From NCBI GenBank assembly GCA_036874045.1, contig CM072338.1:22776501-22840500 (forward strand): a stretch of 64,000 nt of DNA, read 5' to 3'. Positions 14,479 through 25,400 of this stretch are shown piece after piece; position 1 is the first letter of the stretch, and each line of letters starts with the position of its first letter. This DNA comes from Cymodocea nodosa (Eukaryota > Streptophyta > Magnoliopsida > Alismatales > Cymodoceaceae). Both the position numbers and the translations under genes were made by a program. Under the pieces are notes generated by a model that searched no databases, was not told the DNA's origin, and worked only from the letters and a program-made list of their open reading frames with translations.

Positions 14479-15325
14479 TGAAATGTTTTGTAAATTCCTA
14501 TTTCTACAATCCCTAGCATCTGAAATTATTTCGTAATAAGACTTTTAAAAGGAATTATTTCATAGTGGTGAAATTTGAACCTGTATGGAAATTCCATAAC
14601 GTTTACCTTTATTGCTAAAGTGTGGTTTGCAATCTTGAGAATAAATTTTGTTAGGCCATCAATATGTAGGTAACGGAAATGTTGAAACTTTGGAAGATTG
14701 CATAAATTTCATTTGGCAATTTTTTTCTATAGTAGTTTGATTTTGTTGTTGGATTTTACGTTAAGATAGAAAATTGTATATGAAATTGGTTTAAATTGAG
14801 TTTTATTATTTTATAAAACTAATTTGTGTAATATTATTTCAAAATAATATATAAGATTCTCTTGTCTCGATTGTAAATGTTTTTTATTTTATTTTATTTA
14901 AATAATGATAATTCGTCTTAAATTAGACATGAAGCTTGGACTAGGTCGGTTGGGTCCCAAGTTTCTCGCGTCCGGCTTCGATTGGAGCCTGGTCGGCATT
15001 CGGGTCTCAGGCCTTTTCCGACCTCACGACCTAGCCCGAAGCCTGGGGCTCCCTCTTAACAGCGCTGGTGGCGTAGGTTTAATTCCTTTAATTTTTTTTG
15101 TTATTTTTTGAATTATATAGTTATAAATTAACATACTAACATCAAATTTAAACGTGTTGTAAAAAATGAATAGATAAATAAAAATTAATTTTATCTTAAA
15201 TATTTTATAAAAAACTACCATTTACATTAATACAACGTATATAGAAAATCAGACGAATATATTTTCACCTTTAATTTTTTTATAAATAGAAAATGTTACA
15301 AAAGACGCAAAGAAATGATCCACAA
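14479..15325. other. AT-rich spacer with a GC-rich island at about 14930-15060
   Basis: Very AT-rich sequence is interrupted by about 130 bases of GC-rich sequence containing GGTCGGTTGGGTCCC and CCCGAAGCCTGGGGC. Composition differs sharply from both flanks, suggesting an inserted fragment. I do not recognise it. Confidence 0.4.
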
Positions 15326-15480
15326 CGCAGCCCATTAAATGTCCTGAAAAGAATTTTTTTGCAAAAAAAAAAATCAAATTGATCGTTGCGAAAAACCAGT
15401 TCTCATCCGCCGTTGTCCAGAAGAGAACGAACGCTAAACCTAAACCCTAGTCCCTCTGCTATATATAAGTTAGCCACCCG
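15325..15480 (+). promoter_or_regulatory. promoter-like block: site II, telo-box and TATA
   Basis: From left to right there is GCCCATTAAAT (reverse complement contains TGGGC, a site II core) near 15330, AAACCTAAACCCTAG (telo-box) at about 15436-15450, and CTATATATAAG (TATA) at about 15459-15469. This combination is characteristic of plant ribosomal-protein and snoRNA genes. The downstream product begins with C/T-rich sequence without a long reading frame. The candidate snoRNA lies about 160 bases after the TATA box. Confidence 0.55.
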
Positions 15481-15626
15481 TCGCGTCGCCATGACGGCTT
15501 TCCCTAAACTCCTCTTCTCTTCCCCCAACTAGCCGATGGTCTCCAACCTTTCGCCTTGTTCATCCCCTTCCTCTTCCCATCCCCCCTTAGCTTTCGTTCT
15601 CGAGTGGTGTTTTGTTGTATTCTGAC

Positions 15627-15713
15627 GGCCGATGACGATCAAACTTTACATATCTTAGCGGATTTCTGTGAGGCTTATTTGCCGACGATCTGACTGTTAC
15701 ACACGCTGAGGCC
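15627..15713 (+). ncRNA. candidate C/D-box snoRNA guiding 25S rRNA methylation
   Basis: A C-like box ATGACGA (15632-15638) and a D box CTGA (15706-15709) are flanked by GGCC on both sides (15627-15630 and 15710-15713), which can form a 4-bp terminal stem. An internal D'-like CTGT (15666-15669) overlaps a C'-like TGTGAGG (15667-15673). The segment before D reads TGTTACACAC and the segment before D' reads CTTAGCGGA. From memory of the conserved large-subunit rRNA segment TCCGCTAAGGAGTGTGTAAC, these are complementary to its right and left parts, so both guides would target neighbouring sites. The C box has one mismatch to the RTGATGA consensus. The upstream promoter block supports a small-RNA gene. 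The rRNA match needs checking. Confidence 0.6.
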
Positions 15714-15853
15714 TTGTCTTACATTTCTTGTTCTTCACGGTTGATCCTTCGACTCTTGATGTTCAAGTAGGTTATCAATTTTTCCGAAACGAAACGTGTT
15801 TGTGTTTCATTTTTTTTTCGTCTTTTAGTGTTTTCTCCGGGGGATTTGTTGCT

Positions 15854-15949
15854 GTGATGAGGTTTAACCATGGGGATGGGCAGTGGTAACGAGTCTTCTC
15901 TTACCGTGAGCCTTCTTACCCGTAAAAAACGACTTCTTCCTTCCGCTGA
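15854..15949 (+). ncRNA. possible second C/D-box snoRNA
   Basis: A perfect C box GTGATGA (15854-15860) and a D box CTGA (15946-15949) are 96 nt apart end to end. TGC before the C box and GCA after the D box could pair. A C'-like CGTGAGC lies at about 15905, as in the first candidate. I could not match its guide regions to rRNA from memory, so this may be chance. Plant snoRNAs are often made as clusters from one promoter, which makes the position plausible. Confidence 0.3.
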
Positions 15950-16061
15950 GCACATATCTCCGTCTTTTGCTTTCGTCATTTCCATTATCGTCTATATATT
16001 TTCCTTCGTGTCTTTCGATTGCGCCCGTGTGCTTGCTTCATTTTGGTTATAGAGGTTTTAT

Positions 16062-16167
16062 TTTTCTGGTTGATATATTTTTCCGAATGTAGCATTCAAG
16101 TCAAGACAGGTTTTGTTTTTTCGAAGTAAATTACATTTTCTGGTTGATATATTTTTCCGAATGTAGC
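16062..16167. repeat. 32-bp perfect direct repeat, offset 74
   Basis: The copies at 16062-16093 and 16136-16167 are identical, beginning TTTTCTGGTTGATATATTTT and ending CCGAATGTAGC. The stretch between copies is unrelated. The pair lies downstream of the snoRNA candidates in otherwise featureless sequence. Confidence 0.9.
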
Positions 16168-17265
16168 GTTATGACTGAAGTAGGTTTAAGATTGTATTCT
16201 ACGAACTTTTAGATTCGTACTCAAGTTTATACCAGAAACACAGAATATTCTCATGTTTCCATTTTTATTTTTATTTTTTCAGTGTAGTGGTATTGTAAAA
16301 TTTTAATTAAATTTATGATTATGAGTTGATTTTAACTATTTATGCAAGGTTATAATTATTTTACCCATGTAAAGGGCATTTTGGGTCGCCGCTTAAAATC
16401 ATGACGATCTCCTTCAATGTTGCTCCACTCCTAAATGCTTCGGATTACAAATGAGCTCTAATTGTTCTATGAGTTTTGTGAACACGATTAATAGTATTGT
16501 ATCAAAAAAAGAAAAATTATAATAAATTACGATATATTACAAACACATTTATTTACAACTACAAAGGTATAAAATATTCAAAAGTAAATATTCTGCTGTG
16601 GATAGTGGAAATCAGAATTGTCGAAAAGAGACTGTTGACTATGAAAGGGAACGAAAATCAAAATCATGAGGGACCGAATAAAAGGTAATTGTGAAATTGT
16701 CGCCTAGGAGAGCATGGTTTTCTCTGATCGGCTCCCTATGAGAATGATATAATGATTAATATTTTTCGTAGAAGACAGATGTGGTTATCAATAAATATCC
16801 ATTAAAGTAATGTTAAATTTCAAATTTATAGTATGGAGGGCGTTGGACGTCCCTTGCGCCAAAGATTCTCGTTGTCACAGTCATTACAGAATTGCGTTTC
16901 TCTTTCGCGTAATTATCCTTTATTTACAGGAATAATATTGCCTTTTTCGTATCGTCTTCCCAGATGTCTATACATCAGCCGAAAAATAGCCGATTAATAA
17001 TTTTTGATAGGATAACAGGTGGATGGTTTATCGGGATGCAGGAGAAGCTCCTTTTTTTATTAATGTTTTTGGTGATGGTTGTAATTTATTCTAATAAAAA
17101 TTATTCCACCCAATAGTTAAATGTTTTATTGAAAATATCTTGAAATTTTCGTGCATCTAAGACGTGCCCTTTTCTCCTGTTTAAATACGTGCACTTCCCG
17201 CGTAATTCCTCTTCTGTCTCTGCGATACACCGACAGCTCTCGTCCTACCCCGTTGTGCGCGGACC
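16168..17265. other. AT-rich spacer, no gene seen
   Basis: No reading frame with recognisable domains, no tRNA and no clear promoter are visible. Occasional A-rich tracts are present around 16500-16600. Confidence 0.5.
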
Positions 17266-17269
17266 GTTC

Positions 17270-17812
17270 GAGTCTTTCGCAGTTCACCAAAATCCGCCGA
17301 TTCCCCACCGCTACGGCTGCTCCCTTAACGGAAGCATGACCCGCTCGCTGTTCTCAAGCTCGTCAGGGACACCGGAAAGTCCATGCACAACTCCGAAACC
17401 CTAGCGCTCAATGTCATCTGGATGGCAGAGTTCGGGTATTTCAAGGATCTATCTCCTCGTGATCCTATATCGACTCCTTTATGGTGCCGATGTCAGGAAG
17501 GTCGTGAAGGAAGAGGGGGAAAAGGAGATTGACGCGTAGGATGGCGAAACAATGTATGTGGATGAGGATGTGGAGAAAGCGCCGAGGTTGACTGAAGAAA
17601 TGGAGGAGGCCGACATGGCGATCAGACTCCTCGAGCGGTACAATGGCCATGCTGATTTCCGACTTCTTCATGACAAAGGTTGCTGATTTTTTCTCAGACC
17701 TCTTGATCACTGATCCGGAACTTCTGAGATCGGGAAGAATCATCAAGATTTGTCTTGGAGCAAAATGGTGCGCTTTTTTTAAAACTGATTGCCCGATTAT
17801 TGCAGACGTTTT
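17270..17812 (+). pseudogene. DUF2828-family pseudogene fragment
   Basis: Pieces of a DUF2828 protein (a plant family of unknown function with a TROVE/vWA-like architecture) can be read in successive frames. In order: SPPLRLLP before a stop; HDPLAVLKLVRDTGKS; ETLALNVIWMAEFGYFKDL (17395-17460); after a frame change ILYRLLYGADVRKVVKEEGE; after a TAG near 17537, EEADMAIRLLERYNGHADFR with LLHDK; and after another frame change, ADFFSDLLITDPELLRSGRI and KICLGAKWC. The order matches the family. An internal block between GTGKS and TLALN is shortened, at least two frameshifts and two in-frame stops occur, and the C-terminal half is missing. It lacks introns in this stretch, as the intact genes usually do. 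Confidence 0.75.
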
Positions 17813-19455
17813 CCTATTTATTTTTATCCTCACATTACAAATAATATTTCCTCTTTTCATCAAAGGCATTTCACAAGTGACACTTCCCCTTATTATGGTA
17901 CACAGAAACATGGAATCGCCTTTATAAATCGTTTTACTAAATTTCTTCACTTTTTATTGTCTGTCCCTTTGTTTGAAATGGCCAGATATGGGTGAGAACT
18001 ATTAGCGTGTTTTCTTCTTATTAAATTCATGGAGCAATTGGTCGAAGTGGATTATGCACCCCTCCTTATAATGAGTGCTATGCTTCTTTTCCATGAAAAA
18101 AACCGTAATGACCTTTATCTATTTTAGCTTCTGGCATTCTCCCAAATACTGCGTTGTAGGTAACAAACTAGACTTTAAAGTTTGTCCTTTTATAAACGGA
18201 AAGAATCGATACCTCTCAATTCTCACTCGTTTTCTAACTTCTCCAGTGTACTACCATTTTGTTGGAGTTCTGCCCAGAAATAATTCAGACAGCCAGGTGA
18301 GCTGATTCGTTTTGAATGGGCCCTAATCTCTCCGATTAAGTGTGCTTGCTTTCTAAGTACTACTTTAATTACTAGTGCCATGCCAAACATGTTCAACGCT
18401 TGAAAATAATCTCATTGGAATTGATAACCTGGTTCACGAGCTCAAGTGATTCTTCAGAACTCACGTTTACCGCTCCATGTAGCCGAGGTAACACTAATTT
18501 CTATCCATGTATCATTGCAGAATACAAGTAACATTTCATCTTCTCATGATTGTGATTGCTACAAACCTTATCATGTTAATTCTTCAAATAATAATGCCCC
18601 TTGTCATTCTGTAGAAATCAGGTGTAACCGGCCTTTTTGTGTTAGTTTTGTGTTTCTTCCATCTTTTCACAAGTGGTTATCTTCGTCCAAAGACTGCTTT
18701 ACTCAAACAACTGCTCGTATATAATGCTGAGCTAGTTTGGGCACACTTATTTTTATACGGTATATTCCATTTAAGAATCCATATTCACAGAATTTTAGAT
18801 TGAACCATTACTCCTCTGTCCCATATCAAGTACACTTGGTTATGAGTCCAATGACAAAATAGAACGAAGTCACAAAAATATTCCCACGTAGGAGGGAGCA
18901 AAAAATCAAGAGGCAAGATTTTTCTTCTCTATCTGTGATTTCATAACTGAAGCTGTTTAATTCATCTACTCTTACCTCCTTGCCAGAAAAAGGAACTAAG
19001 ACCACTTAGTTTACCATCATAATGCACTAGGTTCAGAGTAAGCATACATTCCTTTAGGATGATACAACACCTTAGATCAATTGGCATGCTTTTCATTTCT
19101 TATAATAAAAGCATACAATGTTTTCTTCGCAATTGTTTCTGAATGAGGTGAGAGGCTATGGGAACTCATTCAGACGAGACTGCGCTGGCACTACTTGCAT
19201 ACATGGGGGCACATCCACGTAAGATGTGCACAAATACGATTTCACAAGCATCTCATTGGTGGTTCCCTGGTCAAAAAATGCAAACTTCTGAAGATGAAAA
19301 AGAACTTTGTACGATATTTCTAAACCTATAACTTGCATTATTTATTTATTTTTTCCCCAATCATTTTTTTACACAAATATTACATAACCAAAGTCATACA
19401 CGTAAGTGTAATCATCATACAAATGAATAAAGCGAACTTGGAATTACAGTGCAAT
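17813..19455. other. spacer and 3' untranslated region of MON1
   Basis: No gene is recognised from 17813 to about 19000. The part next to 19455 is probably the MON1 3' untranslated region, since MON1 is on the minus strand and ends there. Short frames at 18075-18724 and 19156-19338 have no family resemblance. Confidence 0.5.
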
Positions 19456-22400
19456 TCACCATGAAAAAGGGATGGCTCCGAGCAAGAATATCTCATTTTC
19501 CAAGTCCCTTACCCAATGGCAAATTCTATTGCAGGTCTTTATTGCGGACACCTGTACATTGTCAAAAGAAAACATACAAATGTAAAGGAAAACCCTTGAT
19601 GGAAAATCCACTTCATTAGGTAATGGGTATTGCTACTTTATCGGAAAAGGGAAATACATTAGCTAGGGACACCAAAGCTTGAGGACATTAGTTCAGTCGG
19701 AGGTTTTTTTTTGAAGGTGAGTGCATGTTAAGGGTAAAGATAAAATTCAAGTACAATTTCGATTCACTACTGTACTCTGGACAAAAGGTTAGCAGTCAAG
19801 AAGAGCAAAAAAATCAATACAAATATGAAGACCCCCTATAGAACAAAAATTAATTGCATAACTCATTATGGAAACATTTTCTAAGAAAAATCAAGATGAA
19901 AAATATATTAAAATTTTACAAGTATATCATCAAACCCAACTTTCCCAAGATGCCACTAAAATAAAATCTACTCATCATAAATATAACTTAATAGCAGGAT
20001 AAAGAACTGTCAGATATTCTAATTGTTAATTAAATAAGCATTTTCCACATGCACAACATAACCACTTAAAAAACTAAACGTTAATTCAAAAAAAAATTTC
20101 CTCACGTACAACAATAACTATTAAAAAAACTAAATGTTAATTCAAAAAACTTTTTCCACTGTACACCAATAACTACTTAAAAAACCAACTTAATTGAGGT
20201 TGATTTTTCTATTTTATATTTTTTCCAATCACGTATCCTATAGTTTTAAGAAATGTCGAAAATGAGATATGGTAGATGTAGGTGAAGGAGTTGAAGTATG
20301 TGTCTTTTCCAAAAAATGGGTTTGCTTTTTATCTTTTGTTTAGAGGTTAACAATGGGATATAATAGATGATTTCGGAAATTTTTGTAGTACACATGCTTT
20401 GTGTCACAAAAAAATAACTATCAATTGATAGTTACAAATCTTAATTCAAATACTATTATTTATATTTTTGAATTGATGATTGAGATTTAGAAGCTTTAGG
20501 ATCGATAAAAACACCATAGACGCTACTCTTTAAAAATGATGGTAAAAATTTTGTTAAATACTGATTGCATGCATGAAAAATCTCTAAATATATTACCATA
20601 ATATCCAATGTATGTCACATCAGATGGTAACCAATGCACGTATTTTCGTAATAATATACTAAAGTGTGACTACCACCTGATCGAACTCATCCACCATTCG
20701 CGTTTTATTCAACCATTCTCTTGGACTAAAAATTAAAGATCCACTCTTTTTTGAGAAAAAAAAAAAAACAATTTTCCTATTAAAATATCAACCTTTATTT
20801 CATGGGTAAACCCTAGAATTTACACAAAGGGCGATGGCACCATATCATTTAAGGTAAATATGAAAAAGTGAAGCCCCTTGGGAGGGCTTGCGCACCTGAA
20901 AGCGAAAGGAAACCAATGAAAAGGAAATTATTTTCTTTTGATTAAAAAGTATGTTCACATAGTGTTTGCTTGGAATTAATAAAAATCACGGTGTTTGTGC
21001 CTATTTTTCACTGAAAAAATAAGTTCCTTTGATTTTTAGCATAAGCTTTAAATGGGTTGCATACCTTTTCTGATTATTAAGGTAGAATTTGGAATGAAAA
21101 TATTTTCCCTTCTTTCCATACATGCATAAGCACCTTTTTAGAGTCAAATACAAAATAAAACGAATGAACTCATTTTCCTTTGATTTCCTTTTAACTACAT
21201 ATTTTATTTTTCTTTGATTTCGTTAGCACAAACATCTACTAAGGCTATTTGTGTTATTTCTTTTGTCAACAACAATTTCCAAGGATAACTACAACTTAAT
21301 CAAACCTTGTCAGCAAGTGGATCGAATGCTGCATAAAGTTCAAAGTCTTGAGTGATCCAGCAAAACAGAACTGCAAGATAAAAACAAAATTGAGGACATC
21401 CATAGCCCAGTGCACAATCATCTACAATTCAAATTGTGATATCTAGCACTAACTAAAATTGAGGACATCGATACCGTAATTCTCATCTTTCCTGAACTGT
21501 GTCCTATGTGGTCCAGTTTCTCTATCATGCATAGAAATGTATAACTTCTGATATGATCTGTACAGCCTGCAAGTTGATGATTCAATCATGTTAACTATTA
21601 AATGCAGTAATTTTAAAAAATCATGAGCATGAATTCCAAAAAAAGACTGTGAAACAAACTGATACCTTTTCTGTTGTTTTGAACTAACAAGTGGAGAAGA
21701 AAACTCTGAGGAAATATATTGATCCAAATAGATACTCCTATAAATAAAATGCCACAACCCAGTAGGACCTCCAACACCTGGATTCACTTGTCTATGTGTC
21801 TCTGGAGATCCAGAGAGAAGAGAAAAATCACTTGGAAGATCCTTAACTCTGAGGCCCCTATCAAGCATGGATCTTTGGATTTCACTAAGAGCACTTGACT
21901 TCACGAGGACTGACTCAATCAGAATCCTACAAAACAATATTGTACAAAAAAACTTGCCAGGAGGAAGGATTCTTAATAGCAACTCAGAGAAATAAAGAGC
22001 ATTACTCCTGGGTGTGTAATACATGTATTTCTAAGTGATGATGATAATTAAACTTAGACAACCTATGTGGTAACTAAACATATATTTAAATCATGTTGTA
22101 TGCATTTACAAATCATGGTATCATAGATGACTAAATAAGAAATCCTAGAAATTGGGTATTAGAAAAAAAGACAAATGTATAATATACGTATATATTAGTA
22201 ACATTAATGCACATTTTTATAACTAATCTCTTCTATTCTTTTCAATTCTCTCTGATATAAAAATTCATTTTTTCACAGATGCATATGAAAAGCTGTCCAT
22301 TTCTATTCTCTTTATCAATGGCAGATCTATGATCTTTTCTAAAGTGGGGGCACGACTTAATTTTATCATAATAATTTTAAAAATATAATGCATGTAAAAA

Positions 22401-25400
22401 TGTCAATTCAAAAGTCAATCAAAAAGATGTATTTTATTTTAATTGAAAAGTTTCCACAAAGGTTTGCTTATGATATGTTTGATCTTCAAGAGCATCAAAA
22501 ATATATATATTAGAACACCTACTATGATTTTCAACATAATCAAACAAAATTATTAGTATAAAATTAGACGAAATATTCAAATTTACTTTGTTAATAGAAA
22601 CATGCCCACAACTTGGATCAAGACGTGCAACACAATCAGGTGAAACTATGTTTCTTTCGTTAAACCAAATATTCAAATTATCTTTGTTAATAGAAACATG
22701 CCCACAACTTGGACTGTTGTTAATCAACAAGCAAAAAAAATCCATTTTGCACCATATCATTGTAGTCCACCTTTTACAATAACAACGCCCTCCAGTGCTA
22801 TCTAATAATCTGACACAACTCAAAATTTCAACACACACATAACAATGAATTCTGGAGAATCCCACCATGTTGATGTATTGAGAAGGATTGCATGAACTAC
22901 ACAACAGTCACAAGTGCTGGACATCCTTACCATATGACTGAAGGACACCGGGAAAATGAAATGCAAATTTATGTTAATCCCAACCTGACATACTTGCACG
23001 GCATAAATTCAAAGTATGTTGCAATTTTGTCAAACAGTACAATATTAAGCTCTTCGATGAATCTGTTCCCTCCTCATCAGCCCAAATTTACTTTCAGGTT
23101 CAGGTTTATTTTTTCAGATTTACAAAGCAGAAAATAACAGAATTACTTGTCTCCTATTTGACTTAGCAGAGAATTTACACTTACCTACAATCTTTGAGAT
23201 GGTAGAAAGCATCTGAACGTGTGGTAAGCAAAATCAGATAAGTATCAATCTGTAGGGTATACAAGAACATAAAAGATATCACTACATATTCAAGGTGATG
23301 GAGTGTATATTAGAGACAAAATTGGGGTCTTTGGGACAAAGAAATGATCCACAGGATCTACAAATATACTCCAAAACATAAAAGAAAAACAAATATAGTA
23401 TTAACAAAACCAATCACTCACATCTAGGTAGTGAACGTAAGCATATAAGAATGCCATAGGATTATATCTCGGCAAACAAATAGGGGAGAAAGATTCAGAT
23501 GTCCTGCAATAATATAAACATTTGATGGGTTAAGGATTTGCATCTGGCAATGTAGCATTGCAATTCCATATCTATTATAGAGAAGAAAACATTGTTTTCC
23601 TTAAGCATATCTAATTTCTCTTAATTAAAATGAAGCATATTGTTTCAAAAAAACCAAGAATACATATTGTTATTCTTTGGAGTATCAATACTGATGTAAT
23701 GACCTACTCAATTCATTCAAGCTAACTGGACTGTGTTAGACAGTTTGCCGGCCACAGGTTATCCACAAACCATAGCCGAAACTACTACTACAAGTAACCA
23801 AGCAACATGCTTGAGCTGAGCGCAACCCATATGGACTAATGCAGCCTCTTCGGATGAGCACCCTAGAGCATCTATGGTACCCTCCAATTGGTTATTCCCA
23901 ACCTACCCACCACTAGATTGGGTAATAATATGGGAGTAGATGTCCACTATAGGTACACGATAAGTTATTGTGGGTTCATGTAATCCACTCCATCTAGTCC
24001 AGGCCAAGCTAGCCACAAGCCAAATGAACAAACGTCCCAAGCCAGTCCTGAAAAGATCAAATGCTAAACTTTTGCATTGACGTCCACAGATATCACTAAG
24101 GGTTTGTTTGGACCCACCTATTTGTAGTAGTCAAATTTTTTGTTTTCTATAGCAACGTTTTCAACATTGAATCATGTTAGACTTACAAATAACTGAAAAC
24201 CAACACATGTTGGTAGGCTTGTAAATGGACATTTGAAATTTGATTCAAATTTGAATTCATTAAGCAAAAAAGTATCCAAATTTGATATAAATGAATTCGG
24301 ATACCAAATTTAATATCCTAAAACATCCCAAATTTAGTAAGCATTCAATTAAAATCTTGTATACATTTATCTAATTATTTGAATATCCAGTTATATATAA
24401 GCATATATAATTCAATATGCGATTTATTTATTATATATTTACATAATATGTACGTATGCAAATATTAGATTATTTAGATAATTGATAGATAAAAATAAAA
24501 AACTTAAAACATAGTCAATTTTGGATATTGAAATAATCAAATATGAATTTTTAACAGATTCAGATATTATCTGAATTCAGATAAATCTAACAGATACAAA
24601 TTTGGATATGCAGATAACTACCCAAATATAACCAGATGAATTCAAATAATCCAAATACTAATCAGATACGAATTTGGATATTGCTATACTAGGTTAAAGT
24701 TCAGCTTGTTTAAACCCTAAACCCTACATATTGGAATTCGATGCAAATATCAATGGAAGTTTGTGCAAAATATGAAAGTCTACAAAATGAAAAAAAATTA
24801 CAAATTTTGATTCAATAATATAAAAAATAATAATTAATTTTAAATTTTGGAGATTTATGATGTTAAAAATACAACATAGTTTGAAATTAGCATTTTGAAG
24901 TATAATAAATTGTATAAAAAATAAGAGACAACTCAAATGCCTTTTCTAGTGACTTTGGTGAATATTGAAAAAAATGAAAAATGGGCATTATATAGATCGG
25001 AAATTATTATTTTTAAATGAGGGTTTAAATGGGCTTTTTCAAGAAAATGTATCGATAATATAAATATACAAGCATTACAACTATCAAAAAATAAAATAAA
25101 TTATAATTCAATTGCATGAAACACAATTTCAAAAACATTATCTTCATCATGTAATTGTCACTCAAGAATATATGCTTAAATGAAAAGTATAAACAAAATA
25201 CAATTAAAGTCATAAACAAGAAAATAAGAATCAAAATGGTGAAATTATTCAATGATATATATATATATATATCAAGGCATTGTGTGTGCAATTACAATTT
25301 TAAAAAAATCAAATTTTATTTTCCAAAGGGTACTTTCAAAAATTAACAAAATGCAAGTCCATGAGTTGAGTGCTTCTCTTAATATAATAGATATTATATT

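Noticed and set aside
22434-22904. 156-codon minus-strand frame
   Set aside because: It is inside a MON1 intron and its internal duplication is explained by a DNA-level repeat. No recognised protein family.
24095-24135. AAGGGTTTGTTTGGACC, like a transposon end
   Set aside because: No matching inverted end was found within a few hundred bases.
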